Shown piece by piece: positions 33,690 to 43,772 of a stretch of DNA of 64,000 nucleotides. The notes under the pieces are model-generated. The model was not told where the DNA came from. It saw nothing but the letters and a program-made list of their open reading frames with translations, and ran no database searches. Each line of letters begins with the position of its first letter. Position 1 is the first letter of the stretch. A program made the translations under genes and the position numbers. Source of the DNA: Candidatus Marithrix sp. (GTDB lineage: Bacteria > Pseudomonadota > Gammaproteobacteria > Beggiatoales > Beggiatoaceae); NCBI GenBank assembly GCA_016744775.1, contig JADGDS010000001.1, positions 35,528-99,527 on the forward strand, in the 5' to 3' direction.

Positions 33690-34123
33690 TGAAGCATATT
33701 AATAAAACGGCTTTAGTGTCGTATAATTGTTCTGAAATGTTTGATTTAGTTAATAATGTCAAAGATTATCCCAATTTTTTACCTTGGTGCAAATCGGTGA
33801 CATTGGTATCTCAAACAGATTCAGAAATAGTTGCAAGCGTTCAAATGGGGGGAGCTGGATTAGAAAAAAGCTTTACTACCAAAAATATCATTACACCGAA
33901 TAAAATAATTCAAATGTCTTTAGTAAATGGACCATTTGACCATTTATTGGGTTATTGGAAATTTGATCAATTAGGCAATGAAGGTTGTAAAATCACTTTA
34001 GATCTGGAATTTGAAATTAAAAATCGACTGCTAAATATGAGCTTGGGACCAGTTTTTACTAAAATATGTACAAGTTTAGTTGATGGCTTTATAAAAAGAG
34101 CTAATGAAATCTATGGAAAATAA
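33689..34123 (+). CDS. ratA: RatA family protein (START-like, COQ10-type)
   Basis: 144 residues from a GTG at 33689, which overlaps the preceding TAG; translation begins VKHINKTALVSYNCSEMFDL. A longer open frame upstream lies inside the transporter gene and is not real. The SRPBCC/START-like fold has the hallmark DVxDYPxFLPWC-type segment (NVKDYPNFLPWCKSV) and GPFDHLLGYWKF. RatA was described in E. coli as a ribosome-association toxin but the family also includes the quinone-binding COQ10 protein, so the real role may be in quinone handling. It is paired with rnfH, as usual in gammaproteobacteria. Confidence 0.9.
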   Translation: MKHINKTALVSYNCSEMFDLVNNVKDYPNFLPWCKSVTLVSQTDSEIVASVQMGGAGLEKSFTTKNIITPNKIIQMSLVNGPFDHLLGYWKFDQLGNEGCKITLDLEFEIKNRLLNMSLGPVFTKICTSLVDGFIKRANEIYGK

Positions 34124-34418
34124 CACAATTCATATAGAAGTAGCTTATGCGAAACCTGAAGAACAAGTGATTATTCCCTTGGAGGTTCCAATTGGCACCA
34201 CAGCAGAAGAAGCAATTGAAAAGTCCGATATTTTAAGCAAATTTCCAGAAATTGAACTAAACAAAATCGGTATTTTTAGTAAACTTTGCAAGTTAAATAC
34301 GCAATTACGAGAATCAGATCGTGTAGAGATTTATCGCCCACTGATTGCTGATCCAAAAGAATTGCGTAAACAACGCGCGGCACAAGGGAAAGTTATGAAA
34401 AAGGGTGGTAATGTTTAA
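34104..34418 (+). CDS. rnfH: RnfH family ubiquitin-like protein
   Basis: 104 residues. A beta-grasp protein of the UPF0125/RnfH family: IHIEVAYAKPEEQVIIPLEV, then IGIFSKLCKLNTQLRESDRV and EIYRPLIADPKELRKQRA, the family's conserved C-terminal block. It overlaps ratA by 20 bases (11 if the second ATG at 34113 is used). The function is not established. The final residues (GKVMKKGGNV) are basic and variable. Nothing was seen in the 72-base gap to narL. Confidence 0.92.
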   Translation: MKSMENNTIHIEVAYAKPEEQVIIPLEVPIGTTAEEAIEKSDILSKFPEIELNKIGIFSKLCKLNTQLRESDRVEIYRPLIADPKELRKQRAAQGKVMKKGGNV

Positions 34419-34490
34419 TGCAATATTCCGGTAAGATTCTTAATCTCTTTGTTTGCCTTATTAATAGTAATAAACGATATTTCAGGGCAA

Positions 34491-35126
34491 TTAATGGATG
34501 TGATTATTAGCTACCCATACCGCAGCCTCGACGCGAGTTTTTAAATTCAATTTTTTCAATAGGTGTTTAACATGTACTTTAACCGTAGCCTCTGTAATAC
34601 CTAATTTGCGGGCAATTAATTTATTACTTTCGCCATCATGAATGTGTATCAGGATTTCTCGTTCGCGATTAGTTAATTCTGATACACTCGGTTGTTTACG
34701 TAATGCTCGCCCAAGGCAATCAATAATATTGGAAGATAAAACAAGTTTGCCTGTTGCTACTTCACGAAATTTAACCAGCAATTCTTCTGGATCCATATCT
34801 TTAAGTAAATAGCCATCAGCACCATAACGCAAAGCATTCACAACATCTTGTTCTTCATCAGAAACAGTAAGTATGATAACTCGCCTCTCTGGATCAATTT
34901 TTTTTATTTTGGCAAGCGTTTCCAGCCCATCCATACCGGGCATGTTTAAATCAAGTAGTGTTAAATCGGGTTTTAGTTCATGGATCATTTCTAAACCATC
35001 TATTCCATTACTTGCTTCACCGATAATTTTCAAATCTGGACAAAGATTTATTAATTGAACTAATCCTTTACGTAATAAAGGGTGGTCATCAATAACCACA
35101 ATTGTTTGTTTTTCTGTGTCAGACAT
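34491..35126 (-). CDS. narL: Nitrate/nitrite response regulator, NarL type
   Basis: 211 residues. The receiver domain has acidic Asp13-Asp14, phosphoacceptor Asp59 (LTLLDLNMPG) and Lys in GYLLKDMD. The C-terminal LuxR-type helix-turn-helix is at about 148-205 (LTNREREILIHIHDGESNKL). It is the output partner of the sensor upstream, whose 3' end it overlaps by 8 bases. Close to narK and narGHJI, it most likely activates them when nitrate is present. Confidence 0.93.
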   Translation of the reverse strand: MSDTEKQTIVVIDDHPLLRKGLVQLINLCPDLKIIGEASNGIDGLEMIHELKPDLTLLDLNMPGMDGLETLAKIKKIDPERRVIILTVSDEEQDVVNALRYGADGYLLKDMDPEELLVKFREVATGKLVLSSNIIDCLGRALRKQPSVSELTNREREILIHIHDGESNKLIARKLGITEATVKVHVKHLLKKLNLKTRVEAAVWVANNHIH

Positions 35127-36912
35127 TTATTGTATCCTGTTGCTGGAATTTGAGAGTTACCCTAGTACCACCTTGATCACGATTTTCAATTTGTAAATTG
35201 GCGTTGAGAGACTTAGCTCGTTCAAGCATGATTATCAAACCATAGTGATGAGTTCGTTCAATTTTTTGAGATATACCTATGCCATTATCTTCAATAATTA
35301 CTATGATCTGATCATCTTGTTGTTGTATCTTTATTTGTGCAGAGATTGCATGAGAATGATGTACTACATTACTTAATGCTTCGCGTACTATCTGTAGAAT
35401 ATGAATTTCTTCATTAACACTAAAAGGATAATTTTTGATTTGATTATCCAGTGTTATTTCTATTTTTCCTTTAGCGCGAGTATTAAATTCTGCAACTGTT
35501 TCTGATAATGCAGAGGCTAAACCATGCCCATCAATTTGCAAACGGAAAGTAGTAAGTAATTCACGTAGTTGTCGATAAGCACTATCTAAACCTTCTTTTA
35601 ATTCAGTTAATATCTCATCAACTTGATTATTATCTTTAAGCAAAAACAGGCGAGTCACCTGAATTTTCAGATAGGATAGTGATTGAGCTAAAGAATCATG
35701 TAATTCCCTAGCAATAACAGCGCGTTCATCTAATAATGCTAAGCGGCGGTTTTGAATAATGCGACGAGAAACTCCTATTGATAAACCAATATGTTTACCT
35801 AATGTTTCTAATACCTGAGTTTGCCAAGCTTGCAACTTCAAAATTTCATCCCGTTGAACTAACAATACTCCATAGTTTTGTTCCTGATCACTTACAGGAA
35901 TTGAAAATATATTGTTTTCCAACTTATCACCTAAGCAGATTCCACATTTTAGTTCATTACAGATAGAAGAAATAGAACCTACTTGCGCAAGTTTATAATT
36001 TTTATATTTGTCATTATCACTTATAAGACATAAACTTATTCCTTTACAACAATGCATTATATTACTTATTTGAGACAATAATTCATTATAAGAACTGTCT
36101 GATACTGGAGCTTTAGTTAAATACTGTGAAGCAGTATAAAGAAGTTCTAAAGAGTTATTGCGTAGAGTTAATTCTTTAGTTTTGTGAGCGACTCGTTCTT
36201 CTAAGGCATCATACATTTTGGATATTTCTCCAGCCATATGATTAAAAGCTTGACCAAGTCGCCCTAGTTCATCTGTACCAACATTAGCTACTCGTACACT
36301 AAAATCTCCATGACTGGCGCGTTCAGCAGAATTAACCAACTCATGTAATGGATTTAGAACATCAGTATGTAATAGATACAAAGTTGCAATGGCTACTATT
36401 AAAGTCAAAAGAAGAGTAAATATCTGTATAAGCCCCAATAAATGGATGCTTGATTCAGCATCTTCTTCCAATAGTCGAACCATATGATCTATATCTGCAA
36501 CAAAATCATTAATCTGAGCATGAAAGACAGAACTTTCGATAAAATCTTTAGCATAATGGTCAATTATTTTGACTATTGAAGAATGCCATTTCTCCTTAAT
36601 TGTAATATAAGCTTGTTCTAAAGATTGACGATTAGAATGTTCTACAGCTTCACTTAATATAGGATGATCTAGGCGTTGCTCAAATTCCTTGAGTAAGGTA
36701 TTTATTTTGGTTCCAGCATTAAGCTCAAGTGCAGTAGTTATTCGATAAGATTGCATACGCAAACTACCTGCTAAATTAACAGCTCCAGCTTCTCCATGAG
36801 TAGATCTGGCAATATATATGGCACTAACCATACCAATAACTGCTAAAAATGTGACAATTCCCATAGCTAAACCCGCCCGCAGCAATAATGAATCACGGAT
36901 ATATTTAAACAT
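35119..36912 (-). CDS. narX: Nitrate/nitrite sensor histidine kinase, NarX type
   Basis: 597 residues, inner-membrane sensor. TM1 is at about 14-35. Next comes the nitrate-binding P-box HGEAGAVNLAGSLRMQSY (39-56), a helical periplasmic domain, TM2 (about 160-183), HAMP (about 184-235), and a central region with cysteines (MHCCKGISLCL and CNELKCGICLG) that resembles the NarX/NarQ cysteine cluster. The HisKA_3 dimerisation helix has ERAVIARELHDSLAQSLSYL, and the HATPase domain ends with GGTRVTLKF. It phosphorylates NarL in response to nitrate. It is divergent from narK; the gap holds an inverted repeat and a NarL-like heptamer tactcct at 36926-36932. Confidence 0.94.
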   Translation of the reverse strand: MFKYIRDSLLLRAGLAMGIVTFLAVIGMVSAIYIARSTHGEAGAVNLAGSLRMQSYRITTALELNAGTKINTLLKEFEQRLDHPILSEAVEHSNRQSLEQAYITIKEKWHSSIVKIIDHYAKDFIESSVFHAQINDFVADIDHMVRLLEEDAESSIHLLGLIQIFTLLLTLIVAIATLYLLHTDVLNPLHELVNSAERASHGDFSVRVANVGTDELGRLGQAFNHMAGEISKMYDALEERVAHKTKELTLRNNSLELLYTASQYLTKAPVSDSSYNELLSQISNIMHCCKGISLCLISDNDKYKNYKLAQVGSISSICNELKCGICLGDKLENNIFSIPVSDQEQNYGVLLVQRDEILKLQAWQTQVLETLGKHIGLSIGVSRRIIQNRRLALLDERAVIARELHDSLAQSLSYLKIQVTRLFLLKDNNQVDEILTELKEGLDSAYRQLRELLTTFRLQIDGHGLASALSETVAEFNTRAKGKIEITLDNQIKNYPFSVNEEIHILQIVREALSNVVHHSHAISAQIKIQQQDDQIIVIIEDNGIGISQKIERTHHYGLIIMLERAKSLNANLQIENRDQGGTRVTLKFQQQDTINV

Positions 36913-37015
36913 AGCTTTTTAGAGGTACTCCTTTTTTCTTAAAAAAAATATTTAGTCAATTTCTTTCTAAGATAATACCAAAAAACTACTTATAAAACAA
37001 TTTTTTAAAAGGTGG

Positions 37016-37049
37016 TAGATATGATACCACTAAAGTAGTATCATATCTA
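37016..37049. promoter_or_regulatory. Inverted repeat in the narX/narK divergent gap
   Basis: tagatatgatac (37016-37027) and gtatcatatcta (37038-37049) are exact complements, and act/agt can pair further inside. The element lies about 95-130 bases upstream of narK and about 100 bases from narX, so it could be an operator for either gene or the terminator of a short transcript. It does not match the FNR box. Confidence 0.55.
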
Positions 37050-37143
37050 TAAAAAACTTAGTTTATCTATGGTTGTTATTATTTTTTTTTTCAAAAAATA
37101 ATTTATTATGGAATAACTATTTTTTGTAAAGGTGGGTAAATGA

Positions 37144-38403
37144 ATGGCTACTGAAAAAACCAAACAGGTATCTGTATTGGTAATGAATACATTTGCTTTC
37201 ACGGCATGTTTTGCTGTATGGGTGATGTTTTCTATCATAGGAATTCCAATTAAGGAATTATTAGCATTAAATGAAACTCAATTTGGAATCTTGGTTGCTA
37301 CTCCAATTTTGACAGGTTCACTAATGCGTTTGCCAGTCGGCATATTAACTGATATATATGGTGGACGTATAGTTTATTTTGTATTAATGCTTGCTACTAT
37401 ATTGCCGCTTTATTTAATTGGTGAAGCTACTCAATATTGGCAGTTTTTGGTTTTAGGACTTTTTGTTGGTGTAGCTGGTGCTTCATTTTCGGTTGGTATA
37501 GCTTATACAGCACGCTGGTTTTCTAAAGAAAAACAAGGTTTTGCTATGGGAATTTTTGGTGCTGGTAATGCCGGTGCTGCCTTAACCAAGTTTGTGGCTC
37601 CTTCTTTGGTGGTGGCATATGGCTGGCAATCAGTACCGCAAATTTATGCTATTGCTATGTTTGTAGTTGTGGTTTTGTATTGGATGTTTACTTATGAAAA
37701 TCCAGAACACAAAGTTGGTTCACATGTCACATTAAAAGATCAATTAGCCTTATTAAAAGATCCGCGTATATGGAAATACATGCAATATTATTCTTTAGTA
37801 TTTGGCGGTTTTGTAGGGCTTTCCTTATGGATGACCAAGTACTATATTTCCGAATATGGCTTTGATCTTACTACAGCAGCTTTGCTGGCTGCTATTTTTA
37901 TTCTTCCTTCAGGTGTAATTCGTGCTTTGGGTGGTTGGTTTTCTGATCGGTTTGGAGCTTATAAAGTTACATGGTGGGTTATGTGGATTTCTTGGATTTG
38001 TTTGTTCATAATGTCTTATCCACAAACAGCTATGACTATCAAAACAATGGACGGAGATGCAACATTTAATATTGGACTTAATGTTTGGGTGTTTACTAGT
38101 TTATTATTTGTTGTTGGTATAGCTTGGGGTTTTGGTAAAGCTTCTGTATTTAAATTCCTTTCTGATGAATATTCTGACAACATAGGTGTTGCTTCTGGAA
38201 TTGTTGGTTTAGCAGGCGGTATGGGCGGATTTTTCTTGCCTATTATGTTTGGCGCACTGATTGATTTAACTCAAATAAACTCTGTGGTATTTATGCTTCT
38301 TTATGGCGCAACCTCCGTTTCTTTAATATGGATGCATTATACCTTTGGTAAAGATAAACGACATGAAGAAATACAAAATTTTATAGGAGAAAAAAATGTC
38401 TGA
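37144..38403 (+). CDS. narK: Nitrate/nitrite transporter, NarK1 type
   Basis: 419 residues, MFS protein with about 12 helices. Nitrate-signature and MFS motifs: RLPVGILTDIYGGRIVYFVL (loop 2-3), AGNAGAALTKFVAPSLV, then ALGGWFSDRFGAYKV in the second half and GLAGGMGGFFLPIMFG. Shorter NarK1-type members are thought to import nitrate with protons. It is the first gene of the nar operon and overlaps the second transporter by 8 bases, which matches the NarK1-NarK2 pairs (sometimes fused) of denitrifiers. The ribosome site is aaggtggg. Confidence 0.92.
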   Translation: MATEKTKQVSVLVMNTFAFTACFAVWVMFSIIGIPIKELLALNETQFGILVATPILTGSLMRLPVGILTDIYGGRIVYFVLMLATILPLYLIGEATQYWQFLVLGLFVGVAGASFSVGIAYTARWFSKEKQGFAMGIFGAGNAGAALTKFVAPSLVVAYGWQSVPQIYAIAMFVVVVLYWMFTYENPEHKVGSHVTLKDQLALLKDPRIWKYMQYYSLVFGGFVGLSLWMTKYYISEYGFDLTTAALLAAIFILPSGVIRALGGWFSDRFGAYKVTWWVMWISWICLFIMSYPQTAMTIKTMDGDATFNIGLNVWVFTSLLFVVGIAWGFGKASVFKFLSDEYSDNIGVASGIVGLAGGMGGFFLPIMFGALIDLTQINSVVFMLLYGATSVSLIWMHYTFGKDKRHEEIQNFIGEKNV

Positions 38404-40000
38404 TATAAAAACTTGGAACCCTGAAGATAACCATTTTTGGGAGTCGGAAGGAAAAAAAATAGCAAATCGGAATTTATGGATATCGATACCCAGCTTATTA
38501 TGTGGGTTCGCGGTTTGGTTATATTGGGGAATCATTACGGTTCAGATGCTGAATTTGGGATTCCCTTTTGATAAAGCAGAATTATTTACTTTGGCTGCCA
38601 TTGCCGGTTTAACCGGTGCTACACTACGTATTCCCTCAAGCTTTTTTATACGGATTGCCGGTGGTCGTAATACAATTTTCTTTACTACTGCTCTGTTAAT
38701 GTTACCAGCTATTGGTACTGGTATTGCTTTGCAAGATAAAGATACTCCATTGTGGATTTTTCAAATATTAGCATTTCTATCTGGTTTTGGTGGCGGTAAC
38801 TTTGCTTCTTCCATGTCTAATATCAGTTTTTTCTTTCCTAAACGTATGCAAGGTTTAGCACTTGGTCTTAATGCTGGTTTAGGTAATGCTGGTGTTACCA
38901 CAATGCAGATATTGGTACCGTTAGTTATGACTTTTGGTATTTTTGGTGGGGATCCAATGATTTTGGAAAATACTTCTGGAACTCTCATTGGTAAGATTCC
39001 TGCTGGTTCTGAAACTTATATTCATAATGCCGGTTTTGTTTGGTTGCTACTTTTAATTCCTTTAGCTGTTATCAGTTGGTTCGGTCTGAACAATCTTCGT
39101 AGTGAAGAAGTTTCTCCAGATATAGGTTCACCTATTGGGGCTATGTCAAAAATTACCGGTATGTTGTTGATAGGTTTTTTTACCGCTGCAATTGGTCTTT
39201 ATATTATTTTACCAGCTCCAACTGGTTTAGGAGCTCCTAGCTGGGCAAAATGGTTTGTAATTCTCGGAATATTATTCTTTACAGTGATGTTGATGAAAAT
39301 GATACCCGGTAATATTAAGCCAAATTTACAGCGTCAGTTTAAAATATTTGACAATAAACATACATGGATTATGAGTGTTATTTATACCATGACTTTTGGT
39401 AGTTTTATTGGTTATTCAGCAGGTTTTGCTTTGGCAATCAAAGTAGTATTTGGTTATCAGCATATTATGGTAGATGGAGTGATGACTCATAGCACAGTTA
39501 ATGCTAATGGACCTTCAGCTTTAATGTACGCATGGATGGGACCATTTATTGGCGCACTTATTCGTCCACTAGGTGGTTGGATGGCTGATAAAGTTGGCGG
39601 TGCAAAAGTTACTCAGTATGTTTCTATTGTAATGATTGCTTCTGCATTAGGTGTGGCTTATTATCTAAAACAAGCTTATGTTTCCGCAACTCCAGAAGAT
39701 TTTTTTATTCATTTTTTCGTGTTATTTTTAATATTATTTGCAGCAACTGGTATTGGTAATGGTTCCACTTTCCGTACTATTGCAATGGTGTTTCCTAAAG
39801 AACAAGCTGGACCAGCATTAGGCTGGACTTCTGCTGTAGCAGCATACGGTGCTTTTATTATCCCTCAAGTATTTGGTGAGCAAATCAAATTAGCAACTCC
39901 TGAGTATGCTCTTTATGGTTTTGCGGTTTTCTACACAATTTGTTTGTTATTGAATTGGTGGTATTACTTAGGACCTAAAGCAGAATTTAATAACCCATAG
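38396..40000 (+). CDS. narK2: Nitrate/nitrite antiporter, NarK2 type
   Basis: 534 residues, MFS, with a longer N-terminus (WNPEDNHFWESEGKKIANRN) typical of NarK2/NarU-like proteins and an extra hydrophobic pair near the middle. Nitrate-signature-like glycine-rich helices are GGGNFASSMSNISFFFPKR and LGNAGVTTMQ; IRPLGGWMADKVGGAKVT is the MFS loop motif, and GIGNGSTFRTI the second signature. It probably exchanges nitrite for nitrate. It is coupled to the preceding narK by overlap; narG follows after 9 bases with a gag ribosome site. Confidence 0.92.
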   Translation: MSDIKTWNPEDNHFWESEGKKIANRNLWISIPSLLCGFAVWLYWGIITVQMLNLGFPFDKAELFTLAAIAGLTGATLRIPSSFFIRIAGGRNTIFFTTALLMLPAIGTGIALQDKDTPLWIFQILAFLSGFGGGNFASSMSNISFFFPKRMQGLALGLNAGLGNAGVTTMQILVPLVMTFGIFGGDPMILENTSGTLIGKIPAGSETYIHNAGFVWLLLLIPLAVISWFGLNNLRSEEVSPDIGSPIGAMSKITGMLLIGFFTAAIGLYIILPAPTGLGAPSWAKWFVILGILFFTVMLMKMIPGNIKPNLQRQFKIFDNKHTWIMSVIYTMTFGSFIGYSAGFALAIKVVFGYQHIMVDGVMTHSTVNANGPSALMYAWMGPFIGALIRPLGGWMADKVGGAKVTQYVSIVMIASALGVAYYLKQAYVSATPEDFFIHFFVLFLILFAATGIGNGSTFRTIAMVFPKEQAGPALGWTSAVAAYGAFIIPQVFGEQIKLATPEYALYGFAVFYTICLLLNWWYYLGPKAEFNNP

Positions 40001-40009
40001 GAGAATCTG

Positions 40010-43000
40010 ATGAGCCATTTTCTTGATAGACTCAAGTATTTTAATCGTATTAAATCAACTTTTTCTAAAGGTCACGGAATCGTGACCAATGAAGATAGGC
40101 AGTGGGAAGATACATATCGTAACCGCTGGCGCCATGATAAAATGGTGCGTTCTACTCACGGTGTAAACTGTACGGGTGGTTGTTCATGGAAAATTTTTGT
40201 TAAAAACGGTTTGGTTGCTTATGAAATGCAACAAACCGATTATCCTCGTACCAGAGATGATCTACCTAATCATGAGCCTAGAGGTTGTCAACGTGGTGCA
40301 TCGTTTTCTTGGTATTTGTACAGCCCGCATCGCGTTAAGTATCCTTTGATTCGTGGTCGTTTGTTAGATTTATATCGTACAGAGCGTAAAAATGGTAAGG
40401 ATCCAGTAGAAGCTTGGGCGGCGATTCAAGCGGATTCTAAAAAACGTGAAAGTTACGTCGGTGTTCGTGGCTTGGGTGGTTTTGTGCGTAGCACATGGGA
40501 TGAAGTCGTTGAAATGATAGCGGCTGCTAATGTCTATACCATCAAAAAGTGGGGTCCAGATCGTATTTATGGTTTTTCACCTATTCCAGCAATGTCAATG
40601 ATTTCATATGCTGCTGGTTCCAGATACTTATCATTGATAGGTGCTGGTGTTGGATCATTCTATGATTGGTATTGTGATTTACCTCCAGCTTCTCCTCAAG
40701 TTTGGGGTGAACAGACTGATGTGCCTGAATCAGCCGATTGGTATAATTCAAAATACATCATTGTCTGTGGTGCTAATCTGCCGATGACTCGTACACCGGA
40801 TGCTCACTTTGCCATTGAGTCACGTTATAACGGCACCAAAGTTGTCTCTATGGCACCTGATTATGCAGAATATGTGAAGTTTGCTGATCTCTGGATGCCA
40901 GTTAAACAGGGAACAGATGCCGCTGCATTTATGGGAATGGGACATGTTGCGCTTAAAGAATTCCATGTACAAAAACAGGATCCATATTTTACTGAATATG
41001 CTCGCAAGTACACCGATTTTCCTATGCAAGTTATCTTAAATCAACAAGATGATAAGCTTGTTAGCGGTCGTTTTCTCAGAGCGTCTGATTTTGATAACAA
41101 TATGGGTGAATCTAACAATCCTGAATGGAAGACGGTTGTTTATGATTCAAAGACTAAAGCATTTGTAGTTCCTAATGGTTCCGTTGGTTTCCGTTGGGGA
41201 GAAGAAGGTAAATGGAATCTTCTTGAACAAGCAAACTCAAATGATATTGAAGCAGAACTGAGTTGTATTGATGATAAGGATGAGATAGTTGATGTAACTT
41301 TCCCTCATTTTACTCCTGAAGAGGGTGATAGCTTAGTTCGCAAGATTCCAGTTCGTAAACTAACACTTGCCTCTGGAGATACTGTTTATGTTACTTCAGT
41401 TTTTGATTTGCAGGTTGCTCAATATGGTATTGATCGTGGTCTAGGAGATAATTTAGCAACATCTTATGATGATGAGACTGTTCCTTATACTCCAGCATGG
41501 GCAGCAAAAATAACTGGTGTGCCAACAGCAGATATTGAACGTACTGGTCGTGAATTCGCAGATAATGCTTCGAAAACCAAAGGTAAGTCTATGGTTATTC
41601 TTGGTGCTGCAATTAACCACTGGTATCATAACGATATGAACTATCGTGGTATCATGAATCTGCTACATATTTGTGGTTGTGTGGGTCAATCAGGTGGTGG
41701 TTGGGCACACTATGTTGGACAAGAGAAACTGCGTCCACAAGCCGGATGGGCACCAATTGCATTTGGTTTAGATTGGCATCGTCCACCTCGCCAGATGGCA
41801 TCTACAACTTACTGGTATTTTCATACTGATCAATGGCGTTATGAAAGAGTTGAGGCTGATGATCTATTGGCCTCAACTGCAAAAGGGCGTTATAAAGGCT
41901 ATCAGTTGGCTGATTATAATGTCGCTGCACAGCGTATGGGTTGGACTCCATCCATGCCACACTTTGATAAAAACCCGATAGAAATTGTCAAGGAAGCTGA
42001 AAAAGCAGGTGCAACTGATGAAGCTGGTGTTTCAAAATATTTGGTTGAGAAGCTGAAAAGTGGTGATATTAACTTTGCCTATGAAGATATTGATGCAGAA
42101 GAGAATCATCCTCGTAACCTTTTTGTTTGGCGTGCTAATCTGATTGGTAGTTCAGCGAAGGGACATGAATATTTCCTTAAACATCTGCTTGGTGCGCAAA
42201 ATGGTGTCATGAGTGAAGGTGTTGAGGGCGAAGCCTGTAAAGAAGTTAAATGGCATGAAAAATCACCAACAGGTAAATTAGACCTAATGGTAGATATTAA
42301 CTTCCGTCTGAATTCTACAGGTGCTTATTCTGATATTGTATTGCCAACAGCAACATGGTATGAGAAAGCTGATCTTAATACTACAGATATGCACCCATTC
42401 ATTCATCCATTGTCTAAGGCAGTAGATCCAGCATGGGAATCCCGTTCAGATTGGCAAATCTTCCAGACTATAGCCAAAAAATTCTCAGAATTGTCTGAAA
42501 AGCATTTAGGAACTCAGAAGGATGTAGTTTCATTACCTATGCAGCATGATACACCAATGGCACTAGCTCAACCATTTGGTGAAGTTAAAGATTGGAAGAA
42601 AGGTGATTGTGAACCTATACCCGGAAAAACAGCACCAATCTTTAAGGTGGTAGAGAGAGATTTTCCAAATACCTATGCTAAGTACATAGCATTGGGACCA
42701 TTGATGAAGAAACTGGGTAATAATATCAAGGGACTAGATTGGAATACTGATCATGAGATTGAGCAACTAGCATCACTAAATGGTGTTATTAAAGAAGGAA
42801 TAAGTAAAGGAATGCCTTCACTTGCTGAAGATATTCATGTTTGTGATGCAGTTATGAGAATGGCACCTGAGACTAATGGTGAAGTAGCGCATAAATCATG
42901 GTCGGCTCAAACCAAAAAAACCGGAATTGATCATAGTCATCTCTATGAGGGTCGTCATGAGGAGAAAATTACTTATCATGATATTGTTGCTCAACCACGC

Positions 43001-43750
43001 AAGATTATTACTGCACCGACTTGGTCAGGAATTGAATCTGAGAAGGTTAGTTATAACGCATGTTATACCAATATTCATGAGCATATTCCGTTACGTACAT
43101 TGACTGGACGTGCCCAGTTCTATCTTGATCACGAATGGATGCTTGATTTTGGTGAGGGATTATGTGCTTTCAAACCACCAGTTGATTTACAAACACATAA
43201 GAATGTTCCAGCTAACATTAAAGATAAGCCATATTTGGTCTTAAACTGGATTACACCGCATTCTAAATGGGGAATTCATTCTACTTATCAGGATAGCAAC
43301 AGAATGTTGACCCTATTCCGTGGTGGTCCTTACTTCTGGGTATCAGAAGAAGATGCGAAATCAATCGGACTTAAAGATAACGATTGGGTTGAAGCGGTGA
43401 ATGATAACGGTGCAACAGTTGCACGAGTTGTGGTCTCACAACGGGTACCAAATGGTATGGCGATTATGTATCATGCACAAGAGAAAAATGTTAATGTTCC
43501 CGGTTCCAATACAACTGGAAAACGTGGCGGTATTCTCAATAGTGTGACCCGTACAGTAATAAAACCAACTCATATGATTGGTGGTTACGCTCAACTATCT
43601 TATGCATTTAATTATTACGGTACTGTCGGATCTAATCGTGATGAACATGTAATTGTTCACAAAATTGAGGATAAGGATATTGATTGGTTAGAACGTCCAT
43701 TGACACCAGAACGTGAAGGCAAGAAAAATCCTTCTGGCATAAATAATTAG
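40010..43750 (+). CDS. narG: Respiratory nitrate reductase alpha subunit
   Basis: 1246 residues, almost exactly the length of E. coli NarG. It carries the molybdenum-bisMGD cofactor and reduces nitrate on the cytoplasmic face. The FS0 cluster ligands are His50, Cys54, Cys58 (STHGVNCTGGCSW) and Cys in EPRGCQRG. The Asp ligand region is VWGEQTDVPESADWYNSK. C-terminal molybdopterin contacts include LTGRAQFYLDHEWML and HMIGGYAQLSYAFNYYG. There is no twin-arginine signal, so it is the cytoplasmic-facing membrane type. Electrons come via NarH and NarI from quinol. Confidence 0.98.
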   Translation: MSHFLDRLKYFNRIKSTFSKGHGIVTNEDRQWEDTYRNRWRHDKMVRSTHGVNCTGGCSWKIFVKNGLVAYEMQQTDYPRTRDDLPNHEPRGCQRGASFSWYLYSPHRVKYPLIRGRLLDLYRTERKNGKDPVEAWAAIQADSKKRESYVGVRGLGGFVRSTWDEVVEMIAAANVYTIKKWGPDRIYGFSPIPAMSMISYAAGSRYLSLIGAGVGSFYDWYCDLPPASPQVWGEQTDVPESADWYNSKYIIVCGANLPMTRTPDAHFAIESRYNGTKVVSMAPDYAEYVKFADLWMPVKQGTDAAAFMGMGHVALKEFHVQKQDPYFTEYARKYTDFPMQVILNQQDDKLVSGRFLRASDFDNNMGESNNPEWKTVVYDSKTKAFVVPNGSVGFRWGEEGKWNLLEQANSNDIEAELSCIDDKDEIVDVTFPHFTPEEGDSLVRKIPVRKLTLASGDTVYVTSVFDLQVAQYGIDRGLGDNLATSYDDETVPYTPAWAAKITGVPTADIERTGREFADNASKTKGKSMVILGAAINHWYHNDMNYRGIMNLLHICGCVGQSGGGWAHYVGQEKLRPQAGWAPIAFGLDWHRPPRQMASTTYWYFHTDQWRYERVEADDLLASTAKGRYKGYQLADYNVAAQRMGWTPSMPHFDKNPIEIVKEAEKAGATDEAGVSKYLVEKLKSGDINFAYEDIDAEENHPRNLFVWRANLIGSSAKGHEYFLKHLLGAQNGVMSEGVEGEACKEVKWHEKSPTGKLDLMVDINFRLNSTGAYSDIVLPTATWYEKADLNTTDMHPFIHPLSKAVDPAWESRSDWQIFQTIAKKFSELSEKHLGTQKDVVSLPMQHDTPMALAQPFGEVKDWKKGDCEPIPGKTAPIFKVVERDFPNTYAKYIALGPLMKKLGNNIKGLDWNTDHEIEQLASLNGVIKEGISKGMPSLAEDIHVCDAVMRMAPETNGEVAHKSWSAQTKKTGIDHSHLYEGRHEEKITYHDIVAQPRKIITAPTWSGIESEKVSYNACYTNIHEHIPLRTLTGRAQFYLDHEWMLDFGEGLCAFKPPVDLQTHKNVPANIKDKPYLVLNWITPHSKWGIHSTYQDSNRMLTLFRGGPYFWVSEEDAKSIGLKDNDWVEAVNDNGATVARVVVSQRVPNGMAIMYHAQEKNVNVPGSNTTGKRGGILNSVTRTVIKPTHMIGGYAQLSYAFNYYGTVGSNRDEHVIVHKIEDKDIDWLERPLTPEREGKKNPSGINN

Positions 43751-43772
43751 GATACTACTGGAGAAAATAAAC

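Noticed and set aside
37021..37045. FNR box in the narX/narK gap
   Set aside because: ttgat-N4-atcaa is not present; the palindrome there has a different sequence and spacing.
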